Origin: Paenibacillus gyeongsangnamensis | GTDB taxonomy: Bacteria > Bacillota > Bacilli > Paenibacillales > NBRC-103111 | Length of the DNA: 43,294 nucleotides | Direction of reading: 5' to 3' | Assembly: GCF_027533625.1 (NCBI RefSeq) | Contig: NZ_JAQAGZ010000037.1 | Span: forward strand, 1 to 43,294 | In this document: positions 8,501 through 16,845 of the stretch, one piece after another | Numbering within the stretch: position 1 is the stretch's first letter | How the letters are laid out: the number at the start of each line of letters is the position of its first letter | Program-made: the position numbers and the translations under genes | The notes under the pieces: generated by a model | What the model was told of the DNA's origin: nothing | The model's database searches: none | The model's input: only the letters and a program-made list of their open reading frames with translations

Positions 8501-9286
8501 TTGTCGCTCTTGGCTCAGGAAAGAAAAGATATCATTTTACAAACGCTGCTTCGTGAAGGTAAAGTGAAGGTGCTTCCGATGGCTGAACAGCTGGGGGGTT
8601 CCTCGGAAACGATACGCCGGGACTTGGATGCGCTCGAGGCGGAGGGCAAACTTCATAGGGTATATGGAGGCGCAGTGCGTTCCGGATACGAGCATGGGGA
8701 ACCTTCTTTTCAGCAGCGCACCCAATTGTATGCCGACGCCAAAAAGAAAATCGGAGAACGGGCGGCACAGCTGATCGAGGACGGCGACACCATCGCATTG
8801 GATGTAGGTACTACCATGATGGAACTGGCCAAATCGATTCACGGAAAACGGAATATTACTGTCCTTACCAACTCGCTGCCGATCGCCTCGTACCTTTCCG
8901 AAGCATTAAATAACAATCGCTTTACAGGCAAAGTATTTGTGCTCTGAGGGCAACTGAATCCGGAGCAGCAGTCCATGACGGGACCGCTTTGCGAGCAAAT
9001 GATGGGACAATTTTTTCTGAACAAGGCGTACTTGTCCATCGGAGGTCTATCCTTGGCGGGCGGCGTGACGGATTATGATTTGAACGAAACGTATATTTCC
9101 AAGCTGTTTGCGAAGTCGGCGCGGGAAGTCATTGTTCTTGCAGACCAATCCAAAATAGGGGTACAAGCGTTTACTCAGATCATACCTCTGGACGATGTCG
9201 ACATTGTAGTGTCGGATCAGGAGCATCCGAAGGATTGGAAAGATCTGCTTGAGAAAAAAGGCATTTATTGGATAACTTGCGAATAA
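8501..9286 (+). pseudogene. DeoR-family sugar-metabolism repressor with an in-frame TGA
   Basis: DeoR/GlpR-type repressors bind operators through an N-terminal helix-turn-helix and sense sugar phosphates through a DeoRC domain. Here the HTH reads QLGGSSETIRRDLDALEAEGKLHRVYGGAV and the sensor domain holds IALDVGTTMMELA, then SIGGLSLAGGVTDYD and VLADQSKIG near the end. The length (261 codons before the stop) is normal. The frame is broken once by TGA at 8945-8947 (codon 149), exactly where the family has the first Gly of a GGxLNPEQ segment; a single GGA-to-TGA change explains it. The start is taken as TTG 8501 after a weak GGTGGT. No target operon is adjacent: repeat copy A begins one base after the stop. 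A sequencing error is possible. Confidence 0.85.
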
Positions 9287-9287
9287 T

Positions 9288-9391
9288 CCAGGATAAACGG
9301 CTACGCTGTCCTTGTCTTACAAGGACCAGCGCGTTTATCAAGGTTGATGCGAAGCTATAAGCCCGCGAAAAACTTATAAATTCTTATCAAC
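9288..9391 (-). repeat. Terminator-docked two-hairpin repeat, copy A (104 bp)
   Basis: Read on the minus strand it starts GTTGATAAG at 9391 and ends CGTTTATCCTGG at 9288. It carries hairpin 1 (GTTGAT...ATCAAC) and hairpin 2 (GATAAACG...CGTTTATC with the inner stem GTCCTTGT-AAG-ACAAGGAC). It starts 7 nt after the terminator stem of the minus-strand HAD gene and ends 1 nt before the stop of the convergent DeoR gene. Confidence 0.9.
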
Positions 9392-9396
9392 AAATA

Positions 9397-9434
9397 AAGG
9401 TTCGAGTAGGGCGATAACCCTATCCGAACCTTTT
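9397..9434 (-). terminator. Terminator of the HAD phosphatase gene
   Basis: AAGGTTCG and CCGAACCTT pair, continued by GTAGGG/CCCTAT inside the stem. The TAG stop of the HAD gene (9420-9422) lies inside the hairpin. On the minus strand the stem is followed by TTTATTT and then repeat copy A. Confidence 0.85.
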
Positions 9435-10238
9435 TTGCTGCAGGAGTGCAGGCTGCAAGATGTCCAGCAGTTCCGAGAGCCGCCCAATTTCATAAGTAGG
9501 CAGATTACCGGCAGGCGCGGTTCTTCCTTCGTGGTTAATCCAAACGCTTCGCATGCCGATTCCGCCGGCTCCCTTAATATCGGTGTCCAAATTGTCGCCG
9601 ACCATCATTCCTTCCTCGGGAGAAATTCCAAGCAGCTCCATCGCATGTTGAAAAATGGAAGGAGCCGGCTTTCCGGCGCCGAACGTACCTGAAATGATAA
9701 TATGATCGAAGTAGTCCGCCAAGCCGAGAATGCTGTCGATTTTTTCTTGCTGCAGGTCAGGTGCTCCGTTGGTCAGAAGGAGGAGCGGGTATTGCTTATG
9801 CAGATGGTCCAACACATGGAAAGTATCATCGTATACCAATGGGTGATTTCTTCGTTCTTCGGCAAAACGTTCGGCAAGCCGTTGTCCGAATGCCGGATCG
9901 TCGATGCCCGTCTTTTGCAATCCACAGGTCCAGGATTCCTTCTGATAAACGGGAGCCCATTGTTCCAGCTTGTGAAAAGCGGGATGATGCCCGGAGTTAA
10001 ACCGCCCCCAAAGCGCCTCCAAGTAAGTCACTTCAATCATATTGGCCCATTCATAGATTTCCATGGAGGCGAACAGCTCTTGAGCCGCTTCACGTACGTT
10101 TTTTTCCAAAACGGCGGGTTGGAGAGATGCCTTATCCGCGGCCATTCGGCAAGTGGCTTGAAACGCTTCGTTAATACTTTTTTCATCCCATAGTAAAGTA
10201 TTGTCCAGATCAAAAATGATAGCTTTTATATTAGACAT
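9420..10238 (-). CDS. HAD-superfamily (subclass IA) phosphatase, YjjG-like
   Basis: 272 aa cytosolic phosphohydrolase. All four HAD motifs are visible: motif I DLDNTL with nucleophile D10 and acid D12, motif II LLLLTNGA, motif III lysine in FGAGKPAPSIF, and motif IV GDNLDTDI. The large helical cap between motifs I and II fits subclass IA. LLTNGAPDLQQEKI resembles the YjjG/N-acylneuraminate-9-phosphatase group, so a nucleotide or sugar phosphate substrate is likely but unproven. The start ATG at 10238 has GGAG 6 nt upstream. The gene is monocistronic. The next gene, GH105, is divergent after a 269-base gap that holds an unrecognised 47-codon open frame. Confidence 0.87.
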   Translation of the reverse strand: MSNIKAIIFDLDNTLLWDEKSINEAFQATCRMAADKASLQPAVLEKNVREAAQELFASMEIYEWANMIEVTYLEALWGRFNSGHHPAFHKLEQWAPVYQKESWTCGLQKTGIDDPAFGQRLAERFAEERRNHPLVYDDTFHVLDHLHKQYPLLLLTNGAPDLQQEKIDSILGLADYFDHIIISGTFGAGKPAPSIFQHAMELLGISPEEGMMVGDNLDTDIKGAGGIGMRSVWINHEGRTAPAGNLPTYEIGRLSELLDILQPALLQQKRFG

Positions 10239-10507
10239 TGCGCACTCCGTCCTCTCCAGATGTCTAATACTAATTTGCAACAAAAACACACAAAAGTCAA
10301 CACAAATAACGGAAAAACAACAACATTTAATAGGAAATCACTTCATGGAGCATTGGAAAAGGAAGTATTCCCCAAGTAATCGACGCGTGCCGAATCGGCA
10401 GCTCACCTCCGGATGTCCGCAAACATATGAGCTTGGGATTATTGCTGCTTCCGCATCGCCGTTGTTATGATTAGAAGGCAATGGTTCAAGCGAATGGGGG
10501 AACGATC

Positions 10508-11593
10508 ATGTCAAATTGGGCTGTCCGCATGTCGGACTCGGTGATGAAGCGCACGCCGGAGTTTAAGGAAAAGTGGGAATATGACAACGGGGTCATCTAT
10601 AAAGGGATGGAGCTCGTATGGAAGCATACCGGGGACCGGAAATATGTTGACTATATCAAGAAAAATCTCGATTTCTTCGTCGACGAAACCGGCAACATTC
10701 AGCGGTATTCCGTGACCGAGTACAATATCGACCATGTCAACAACGGCAAGCTGCTGTTCCCGCTGTACCGTGAAACCGGGGACGAGCGATATAAGAAAGC
10801 GGCGTACTTGCTGCGGGAGCAGCTCCGGAATCATCCTCGGACGAGCGAAGGGGCGTTCTGGCACAAGCAAATTTATCCGTATCAAATTTGGTTGGACGGG
10901 CTGTACATGGGCTCGCCGTTCTATGCGGAGTTCATTCGGGAATTCGGCGAAGCAAGCGAGTTCGACGATGTGACGAAGCAGTTCTTGATCTGCGAGAAGC
11001 ATACGAAGGATGCGAAGACCGGTCTTCTGTATCACGCCTGGGACGAGACCAAGTCGATGCACTGGGCGGACAAAGAAACCGGCTTCTCGCAGAACTTCTG
11101 GGGACGCTCCGTCGGCTGGTTCGTGATGGCGCTTGTGGACGTGCTGGATTATATTCCGGCTGAGCACAAGGACCGCCCGCAGATCATCCGAATCCTGAAT
11201 GAAACCATCGACGCGCTGCTGAAAGTGCAGGACCCTGCGACAGGCTTATGGTATCAAGTGTTGGATCTTCCGCAGCGCAAGGGTAATTACCTGGAGGCCT
11301 CCGCTTCCTGCATGATCCTCTACGCCTTGGCCAAAGGCATTCGCAAGGGCTACTTGCCTGCATCGCTGCAGGATACCGCCAGGAAAACGTACGACGGCAT
11401 CATCGGGGAGTTCGTTACCGTAACGGCCGAGGGGCTTGTGAACCTGAACAAGGTATGCGCGGTAGCCGGACTCGGCGGCAAGACGAAGCGTGACGGCACG
11501 TTCGAATATTACATCAGCGAGCCTATTGTTACGAACGATCAGAAGGGCGTCGGGGCTTTCATCCTGGCCTGCGCCGAGATGGAGAATCGATAA
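10508..11593 (+). CDS. GH105 unsaturated rhamnogalacturonyl hydrolase (YteR-like)
   Basis: 361 aa (alpha/alpha)6-barrel glycosidase that removes the unsaturated galacturonyl residue left by rhamnogalacturonan lyase, acting by hydration of the double bond. Family marks are YNIDHVNNGK near residue 71 (D75), WLDGLYMGSPFYAEF with the presumed catalytic D130 (equivalent to D143 of Bacillus YteR), then NFWGRSVGWFVMALVDVLDYIP, ATGLWYQVLDLPQRKGNYLEASASCM and a C-terminal GVGAFILACAEME. There is no signal peptide, so it acts on imported oligosaccharides. ATG 10508 is preferred because GGGGGAA lies 5 nt upstream; an in-frame ATG at 10481 has poorer spacing. It ends at its own terminator. GH43 3 kb away suggests a plant cell wall degrader. 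Confidence 0.92.
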   Translation: MSNWAVRMSDSVMKRTPEFKEKWEYDNGVIYKGMELVWKHTGDRKYVDYIKKNLDFFVDETGNIQRYSVTEYNIDHVNNGKLLFPLYRETGDERYKKAAYLLREQLRNHPRTSEGAFWHKQIYPYQIWLDGLYMGSPFYAEFIREFGEASEFDDVTKQFLICEKHTKDAKTGLLYHAWDETKSMHWADKETGFSQNFWGRSVGWFVMALVDVLDYIPAEHKDRPQIIRILNETIDALLKVQDPATGLWYQVLDLPQRKGNYLEASASCMILYALAKGIRKGYLPASLQDTARKTYDGIIGEFVTVTAEGLVNLNKVCAVAGLGGKTKRDGTFEYYISEPIVTNDQKGVGAFILACAEMENR

Positions 11594-11604
11594 AATGAGG
11601 TATC

Positions 11605-11638
11605 AAGCCGTTCCCGCTTCAGCGGGGGCGGCTTTTTT
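11605..11638 (+). terminator. Terminator of the GH105 gene
   Basis: AAGCCGTTCCCGC and GCGGGGGCGGCTT pair around TTCA, followed by a T run. No repeat element follows this one. Confidence 0.88.
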
Positions 11639-11663
11639 ACACTTGCTCGGAGGCAGAGAGAGG

Positions 11664-12548
11664 CTAGGGGAGCAGCTCCAGAAATTTCTTGGAGGAAGCG
11701 GACAGCGGGACGTCCTTCAAGGTGACGATCCCGATGCTGCGCGGCGGGAGCGGGGGCTCGAGCCGGACCTCTACCAGATCGGAAGAAGCAAGCTCGTTCT
11801 CGACAAAGCTTCGGATGACGCAAGCGATGCCGAGTCCGTTCCGGGCAAATTCGACGAGCAGGTCCAGGCTGCCCAGCTCGATCTCGGGCTTAACGGCCAC
11901 GCCGCGTTCGAGGGCGACGGCGTCGAAGTAGGCCCGGCTGCTGCTTCCCTTCTCCAGCAGAATGAGCGGATAGCCGCTGAGCTCCTCCAAGGAGACCGGC
12001 TTCTCCGCAAGGAAGCCGTATTTCGCGCCGGCCACGAAGCCGTCCCGGATTGTCAGGCTTTCCCGCACGTGAAGCTGCTTGTCCTGTGGAACGGGCAGAT
12101 TCACGATGCCGAGATCGATGGCGCCTTCCTTGAGCAGCTTCACCGTTTCGGGAGTCGTCCGGTTGGTGACGCCGATTTTAATGTTAGGATAAGCTTCATG
12201 GAAGCGCTTGAGATAGGGCAGCAAAAAATGCTTGCACAGCGTGTCACCGGCGCCGATCTTGATATCGCCGCTGAGGAACTGATGCATCTCGGCAAGCTTG
12301 CGCTCTCCGTTCACGATAAACTGGTACGCCTGCTCGATATATTTGAACAGCACCTCCCCTTCCGCCGTCAGCTTGACGCCCTTGGAGGTACGGAAAAATA
12401 AGGCCCCTCCGAGCCTTGCTTCCAGCTGCTTCAGCGACTGGGTTACTGCGGGCTGCGTAATGTATAGCTCCTCTGCGGCTTTGGTCAGACTGCCCGTCTT
12501 CGCGATGACGTAGAATACCCGGTATGCCTCTAAATTACCCGGTTGCAT
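11664..12548 (-). CDS. LysR-family transcriptional regulator
   Basis: 294 aa. The N-terminal winged helix-turn-helix reads SLTKAAEELYITQPAVTQSLKQLEARLGGALFFR at about 20-53, then a linker helix and a LysR substrate-binding domain (IKIGAGDTLCKHFLLPYLKRFHEAYPNIKIGV; AIDLGIVNLPV). The gene is divergent from the PurA paralogue at 12647, with 98 bases between the starts. LysR proteins usually control the divergent neighbour and themselves, so PurA-like is the natural target (inference). Start ATG 12548 has GGTGAG 6 nt upstream. A perfect 12-bp palindrome lies in the shared promoter region. Confidence 0.93.
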   Translation of the reverse strand: MQPGNLEAYRVFYVIAKTGSLTKAAEELYITQPAVTQSLKQLEARLGGALFFRTSKGVKLTAEGEVLFKYIEQAYQFIVNGERKLAEMHQFLSGDIKIGAGDTLCKHFLLPYLKRFHEAYPNIKIGVTNRTTPETVKLLKEGAIDLGIVNLPVPQDKQLHVRESLTIRDGFVAGAKYGFLAEKPVSLEELSGYPLILLEKGSSSRAYFDAVALERGVAVKPEIELGSLDLLVEFARNGLGIACVIRSFVENELASSDLVEVRLEPPLPPRSIGIVTLKDVPLSASSKKFLELLP

Positions 12549-12573
12549 ATTATCTCACCTTATATCAGGTATT

Positions 12574-12585
12574 ATTAATATTAAT
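12574..12585. promoter_or_regulatory. Candidate LysR operator
   Basis: ATTAATATTAAT is a perfect palindrome midway between the divergent lysR and purA-like starts. It contains the T-N11-A spacing typical of LysR sites when extended by flanking bases. A TATACT -10 for the purA-like gene is at 12609-12614 and lacks a good -35, as is usual for activator-dependent promoters. Confidence 0.4.
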
Positions 12586-12646
12586 TATTTTTATGCCATT
12601 GATCCGATTATACTGAAAGCAAGACGGATCGTAAAGGAGAGGGAAT

Positions 12647-13927
12647 ATGACGGTAACGGCGATAGTAGGGGCAAACTGGGGAGACGAGGGCAAAGGGAAG
12701 CTGACAGACGCACTGGCGGCGGAATCGCGATATGTAGTGAGGTATCAGGGCGGCAGCAACGCGGGGCATACGATCATCAACGATTACGGGAAATTCGCGC
12801 TGCATTTGCTTCCGTCGGGTGTGTTTTATCCCGGTGTCGTCAATGTCATCGGTCCGGGCGTTGCCTTCCACCCGGGTGATTTCCTGCGCGAGCGGGAGAG
12901 TCTGCTGGCCCGGGGCGTTCCTGAACCGGTTCTTCGCGTGTCGGACCGGGCCCAGGTCGTCATGCCGTACCATAAGCAGTTTGACGCCTTGGAAGAAGAG
13001 CGGCTCGGGGCACGGAGGTTCGGATCGACCCGGAGCGGCATCGCGCCCTTCTATGCCGATAAATATTTGAAGCTGGGCGTGCAGGTAGCGGATTTATTTC
13101 ATGAACGAAGATTGAGGGAGAGGATCGGCGCTTCGCTTGAGACAAAGAACGTGCTGCTTCAGCATCTGTACGGTATGCCCGGACTACGGGAAGAAGAGCT
13201 GGTTCATGAGCTGCTCGGGCAGGCGGAAGCCTTGAAACCGTTCGTGTGCGATACGTCGGCTCTGCTGCAGCAAGCGGTTGCGGACGGCCAGCCGATTCTG
13301 CTGGAAGGGCAGCTGGGAGCGCTGAGGGATCCGGATCACGGGATTTATCCTTTTACGACCTCAGCCTCCACATTGGCCGGGTTCGCTCCCGTCGGTGCGG
13401 GCATTCCGCCTTACGCCATCCGGAACGTCATCGCCGTCGTCAAGGCTTATTCCAGCTGCGTCGGAGCGGGGCCGTTCGTTACGGAAATTCACGGCGATGC
13501 TGCAGCAAAGCTGAGGGAGAGAGGCGGAGACGCCGGAGAATACGGGGCCACGACGGGCCGTCCCCGCCGGATGGGCTGGTTCGACGCGGTAGCCGCGAGG
13601 TACGGATGCAGCCTTCAAGGTGCTACCGAGGCCGCGCTCACCAATCTTGACGTGCTCGGTTATTTGGATGAAATTCCGGTGTGCACGGCCTATCTGTTGA
13701 ACGGTACGGCAACGGAGGCGTTTCCCGTCTCGGCGGAGCTGGATGAAGCCGTTCCCCTGCTGGAGATGCTCCCGGGCTGGAAGTGCGACGTGTCCGGCAT
13801 CCGCGAGTTCGACGAGCTGCCTGAGCAAGCCCGGCGCTATGTCCTCTTCTTGGAAGAACGGATCGGCGTGCCGATTCGCCGCATCTCCGTAGGGCCGCGG
13901 AGGGATCAAATGATCGAAAGGAAATAG
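12647..13927 (+). CDS. Adenylosuccinate synthetase paralogue (PurA-like), divergent
   Basis: 426 aa. PurA joins IMP and aspartate with GTP to form adenylosuccinate in AMP synthesis. The catalytic P-loop GDEGKGK (12-18, with D13) and QGGSNAGHT (34-42, with H41) are conserved. So are DHGIYPFTTS, TTGRPRRMGWFD and ISVGPRRDQMI. Several positions depart from housekeeping PurA: GANWGDEG instead of GTQWGDEG, VIGPGV instead of IGNGV, GSTRSGIAPFYADK instead of GTTxRGIGPxYxDK, and EGQLGALRDPDHG instead of EGAQGxxLDxDHG. It probably is a second PurA, given the divergence and its pairing with a LysR regulator rather than pur genes. The start has AAAGGAGAGG upstream. It is followed by a terminator and repeat copy B. 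Catalysis is likely retained; the physiological role is unknown. Confidence 0.85.
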   Translation: MTVTAIVGANWGDEGKGKLTDALAAESRYVVRYQGGSNAGHTIINDYGKFALHLLPSGVFYPGVVNVIGPGVAFHPGDFLRERESLLARGVPEPVLRVSDRAQVVMPYHKQFDALEEERLGARRFGSTRSGIAPFYADKYLKLGVQVADLFHERRLRERIGASLETKNVLLQHLYGMPGLREEELVHELLGQAEALKPFVCDTSALLQQAVADGQPILLEGQLGALRDPDHGIYPFTTSASTLAGFAPVGAGIPPYAIRNVIAVVKAYSSCVGAGPFVTEIHGDAAAKLRERGGDAGEYGATTGRPRRMGWFDAVAARYGCSLQGATEAALTNLDVLGYLDEIPVCTAYLLNGTATEAFPVSAELDEAVPLLEMLPGWKCDVSGIREFDELPEQARRYVLFLEERIGVPIRRISVGPRRDQMIERK

Positions 13928-13986
13928 CTGCCGCTCAGAACGCGGTATAGGCGGCACACGGAGTTAACTGAAGCACATTGCGTAAG

Positions 13987-14024
13987 GCCCGCAAGCCCGG
14001 GCGATCGGGGGCTTGCGGGCTTTT
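13987..14024 (+). terminator. Terminator of the purA-like gene
   Basis: GCCCGCAAGCCC and GGGGCTTGCGGGC form a 12-bp stem followed by TTTT. Repeat copy B begins 9 nt after the stem. Confidence 0.88.
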
Positions 14025-14029
14025 GCGCG

Positions 14030-14131
14030 GTTGATAAGACTTTATAAGTTTTCGCAACTTATAGCTTCGCATCAACCTTGATAAACGCGCTGGTCCTTGT
14101 AAGACAAGGACGGCGTAGCCGTTTATCCTGG
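14030..14131 (+). repeat. Terminator-docked two-hairpin repeat, copy B (102 bp)
   Basis: Starts GTTGATAAG, contains TATAAGTT/AACTTATA inside GTTGAT/ATCAAC (hairpin 1), then GATAAACG/CGTTTATC with the inner perfect stem GTCCTTGT-AAG-ACAAGGAC (hairpin 2), and ends CCTGG. It is nearly identical to copies A and E, and lies on the same strand as the upstream purA-like gene and the downstream GH43 gene. Confidence 0.92.
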
Positions 14132-14241
14132 ATCGAAGCGGTTAAATTCGGACTATAGACTGTTATGAGGCGGAGGAGGAAGATAGGGGGCATGGCCGGT
14201 TTACAGCCCTAATCTATTTTCGACATAAAGGAGACTCCGCA

Positions 14242-15810
14242 ATGAATACGTTTCGCAATCCGATATTGCCTGGATTTTATCCGGATCCTTCCATCTGCCG
14301 CGTAGGGAATGACTATTATATGGTCACCTCGACGTTTGAATATTACCCCGGGGTGCCCATCTTTCACAGCAGGGATCTCGTGAATTGGCGCCAGCTCGGC
14401 CACGTGCTGGACCGCCCGTCGCAGCTGAACCTGGACGGCACGCCGTGCTCCAAAGGCATTTACGCCGCCACTCTGCGCTATCACGACGGCTTGTTCTACA
14501 TGATCACGACGTTTGTCGTCAGCGCGGAAGGCGAGCGGCGCAACTTCTATGTGACGGCCGAGAACCCGGCGGGGCCCTGGTCCGATCCGTACTGGCTGAA
14601 GGATGCGCCGGGTATCGATTCGTCCCTCTTCTTCGACGACGACGGCAAGGTGTATTTCACGGCGAACCGCAGGCCTCCGGCCGGTCAGCAGTATCCGAAG
14701 CATATGGAAATTTATATGCAGGAGCTGGATTTGGAGACGAAGCAGCTGGTAGGGCCGAAATTCAGCCTCTGGGACGGAGCGCTCAAGCAGGTGCACGCCC
14801 AGGAAGGGCCTCATTTGTACAAAATCGACGGGTATTACTACCTGTTGATCGCCGAAGGCGGTACAGGCCACACCCATTCGGCCACCATAGCGCGCAGCAA
14901 GCGGATTACGGGCCCTTATGAGGTATGCCTGACGAATCCGATTCTGACCCACCGCCACTTGGGGCGCGATTATGAGATCGTGAACGTCGGTCATGCGGAT
15001 ATCGTGGATACGCCGGACGGCGAATGGTGGATGGTCTGTCTCGGCTCGCGGCCGTATGGAGGACATTACCGCAATATGGGCAGGGAGACCTTCCTCGTTC
15101 CTTTCCGTTGGGAGCAGGGATGGCCGGTCGTGAATCCCGGGAAAGGAATCGTGGAGCTGGAGATGCGGCGTCCCGCGCTGCCGGAGCACCGCTGGCCGAC
15201 ACTGCCGGCTTGCGAGCACTTCGAGCGGGCGGAGCTGGATCTCCGGTGGAATTTCATCCGGACGCCGCGTCGCGAATTCTGGAGCTTGACCGAACGGCCG
15301 GGCCACCTTCGTCTGCGGCTCAAGCCGGAGGCGCTCAGCGAGCCGGTCAACCCGAGCTTTCTTGGACGGCGGCAGCAGCATCAGAGCTTTACCGTACGCA
15401 CGGTCATGGAGTTCGAACCGGAAAGGGAAGGCGAAGAGGCGGGGCTGGCGCTGCTGCAGAATCATGACTTTCAGCTCCGCTGCGAAGTCGGATTCGGACT
15501 CCGGGGCAAGCGGATCCGTCTTGTCGAGCGGCGGGCCGGGGTTGAAGCGGTGCTGGCGGAGGAAGCGCTGGATGCGGGGAAAGTATACTTTAAGGTGGAG
15601 GCGGTCGGTCAGTCGATCGATTTCTATTACGGGCGTCAAGCCGAAGCTTGGAGCTTGCTGCACGGCGGAGCGGACGGGACGCTGCTGAGCAGCGATGTGG
15701 CCGGAGGCTTTGTCGGCGCCTATATCGGCTTGTTCGCCAGCAGCAACGGCGGGGCAAGCGGCAACGCGGCGGATTTCGATTGGTTCGAATATGCCCCGCT
15801 GCCGGAATAA
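14242..15810 (+). CDS. GH43 glycoside hydrolase (beta-xylosidase/arabinofuranosidase type)
   Basis: 522 aa intracellular five-bladed beta-propeller glycosidase with a C-terminal beta-sandwich. The three acids of the inverting mechanism are visible: D15 (FYPDPSICR, general base), D126 (GIDSSLFFDDDG, pKa modulator) and E188 (AQEGPHLYK, general acid). Residues about 1-310 are the catalytic propeller. Residues about 325-520 resemble the beta-xylosidase C-terminal domain (RQQHQSFTVRTVMEF, GLALLQNHDFQL, GGFVGAYIGLFASSNG). No signal peptide is present, so it processes imported xylo- or arabino-oligosaccharides. The ribosome site AAAGGAGA is 8 nt before the ATG. It has its own terminator and repeat C behind it. 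Xylan versus arabinan specificity cannot be told apart. Confidence 0.92.
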   Translation: MNTFRNPILPGFYPDPSICRVGNDYYMVTSTFEYYPGVPIFHSRDLVNWRQLGHVLDRPSQLNLDGTPCSKGIYAATLRYHDGLFYMITTFVVSAEGERRNFYVTAENPAGPWSDPYWLKDAPGIDSSLFFDDDGKVYFTANRRPPAGQQYPKHMEIYMQELDLETKQLVGPKFSLWDGALKQVHAQEGPHLYKIDGYYYLLIAEGGTGHTHSATIARSKRITGPYEVCLTNPILTHRHLGRDYEIVNVGHADIVDTPDGEWWMVCLGSRPYGGHYRNMGRETFLVPFRWEQGWPVVNPGKGIVELEMRRPALPEHRWPTLPACEHFERAELDLRWNFIRTPRREFWSLTERPGHLRLRLKPEALSEPVNPSFLGRRQQHQSFTVRTVMEFEPEREGEEAGLALLQNHDFQLRCEVGFGLRGKRIRLVERRAGVEAVLAEEALDAGKVYFKVEAVGQSIDFYYGRQAEAWSLLHGGADGTLLSSDVAGGFVGAYIGLFASSNGGASGNAADFDWFEYAPLPE

Positions 15811-15844
15811 CAGGACCGGGGCCTGCTTCCCGGAAGAAGCGGTC

Positions 15845-15879
15845 AAAGCCGTTCGCCCCGATTGGGGCGGACGGCTTTT
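15845..15879 (+). terminator. Terminator of the GH43 gene
   Basis: AAAGCCGTTCGCCCC and GGGGCGGACGGCTTT pair around GATT, followed by TTTT. Partial repeat copy C follows about 9 nt later. Confidence 0.88.
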
Positions 15880-15887
15880 CGCTTGGG

Positions 15888-15943
15888 CCTTGATATACGC
15901 GCTGGATCTTGTAAGACAAGGAAGGCGCAGCCGTTTATCTTGG
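15888..15943 (+). repeat. Terminator-docked repeat, partial copy C (hairpin 2 only)
   Basis: Only the second half is present: CCTTGATATACGCGCTGG, then CTTGTAAGACAAGG, then CCGTTTATCTTGG. Hairpin 1 is missing. It has more substitutions than the other copies (GATATACG, GATCTTGT), so it is older or decaying. Orientation again follows the upstream gene, GH43. Confidence 0.8.
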
Positions 15944-15971
15944 GGTTAGGGTCAGGTTCGGAACAGGCACT

Positions 15972-16463
15972 TCAGGCGTAAGCTTTCTCTTCCGGTTCCA
16001 ATCGGACGGTAGTCAGGTGGACAAGCTCCGGCAGGGAAAAGAAGGCCGCCAGCTTTTTCAGCCGCATATAAATGGTCCTCAGGATGACGGAATCGAGCTC
16101 CATAATCATGCTTTCGTTGGCGATGTAATCGTGGATGCTCACTTTGATGAGGAAGGGGCTGTGCCGGAGATTGACCGAATTCTGCTTGGTCGGATTATAG
16201 CCGTTCTCCAGAATATACTTCGTTTGTTCCGCCGCATGCTGGAACAGCTCCGCGCACCGTTTGCTGACCTGAATTTTCCTCGAGGTTCCGAACGGAGATT
16301 CAATGGTCAGTATCCGGGTCGTTTCATTAAGGGCGTCCTGCGTTAAGTAGACCAGCTCGTGAACCTCGATTCCTTCCATAAGCAGACGAATGATGATGGC
16401 ATCTTGCGGGTTGACGCATTGGCTTTCGATAAAGAGCAGTTTTTCACGCGTTAAGACATTCAT
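15972..16463 (-). CDS. Tyrosine-recombinase-like protein lacking catalytic residues (MrpR-like)
   Basis: 163 aa. NPQDAIIIRLLMEGIEVHELVYLTQDALNETTRILTI resembles the start of the catalytic domain of tyrosine recombinases, where RDxxLxxLLLxTGLRxSEL is usual, but the catalytic Arg of TGLR is replaced (MEGIEVHEL). No HxxR or final Tyr motif is seen at the expected places; NLRHSPFLIKVSIHDYIA occupies the region. This pattern fits phage-type regulators with a dead recombinase fold such as the SPbeta MrpR/YopR group, which act as repressors. The N-terminal core-binding domain is missing, so it may be a remnant. The ribosome site is weak and far (GAAGGGAAG about 14 nt). It converges with GH43 and repeat C. 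Confidence 0.4.
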   Translation of the reverse strand: MNVLTREKLLFIESQCVNPQDAIIIRLLMEGIEVHELVYLTQDALNETTRILTIESPFGTSRKIQVSKRCAELFQHAAEQTKYILENGYNPTKQNSVNLRHSPFLIKVSIHDYIANESMIMELDSVILRTIYMRLKKLAAFFSLPELVHLTTVRLEPEEKAYA

Positions 16464-16785
16464 AGACGGTTTTGATCTTCCCTTCAGTCGCTATAGTTTG
16501 TCTTATGAGGAATTATTTTACATCAGAAACGACGGGAAAACTACGGGGGTAAAATAAGAGGTTTTGTCGTTTACTGTAATGATTTAATTTATGAAAATCG
16601 TTTCATGATTATTCCTTTCGTAGAACGTTTTCAAAGCAAAATCAGGTGACAATCTTGTGACATTTAGGATCAGGTACTATACGAATCGGAAATGACCGTT
16701 TGGAGGTAACCTTATCTAAATTTATTTGCAAAGCACGATATCAGTGAAGGCACTTGCGATCGGCCTGCGGGCGGTCAGGGTTGCC
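16464..16785. other. Gene-free region before the PerR-like gene, with a palindrome
   Basis: About 320 bases with no gene. ATGAAAATCGTTTCAT (16591-16606) has 6-bp inverted arms. A possible promoter TTGTGA-N17-TATACG is at 16655-16683. A GGAGG at about 16701 is followed by no good start codon. Confidence 0.4.
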
Positions 16786-16823
16786 TTGACGAATGGTCGA
16801 TTTAGGTTTAGACTTAATCTAAA
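16786..16823 (+). promoter_or_regulatory. Promoter with overlapping PerR/Fur-type operator
   Basis: TTGACG (16786-16791), 17-nt spacer, TAGACT (16809-16814). The palindrome TTTAGACTTAATCTAAA (16807-16823) covers the -10 and fits the 7-1-7 inverted-repeat layout of Fur-family boxes, with one mismatch. Its place directly before the PerR-like gene suggests autoregulation. Confidence 0.6.
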
Positions 16824-16845
16824 TATAAAAATTGGAGGGTCATCT

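Noticed and set aside
9288..9391. Repeat as an integron attC site
   Set aside because: The outer arms GTTGAT/ATCAAC do not fit the RYYYAAC/GTTRRRY core sites, and no integrase or cassette array is present.
14209..15846. Long open frame (545 codons) antisense to the GH43 gene
   Set aside because: A shadow frame caused by high G+C codon bias; no ribosome site or family motif, while the plus strand is a complete GH43.
16591..16606. Palindrome as a CcpA cre site
   Set aside because: The central CG is one base out of place relative to the cre consensus, so it is listed only as an unassigned palindrome.
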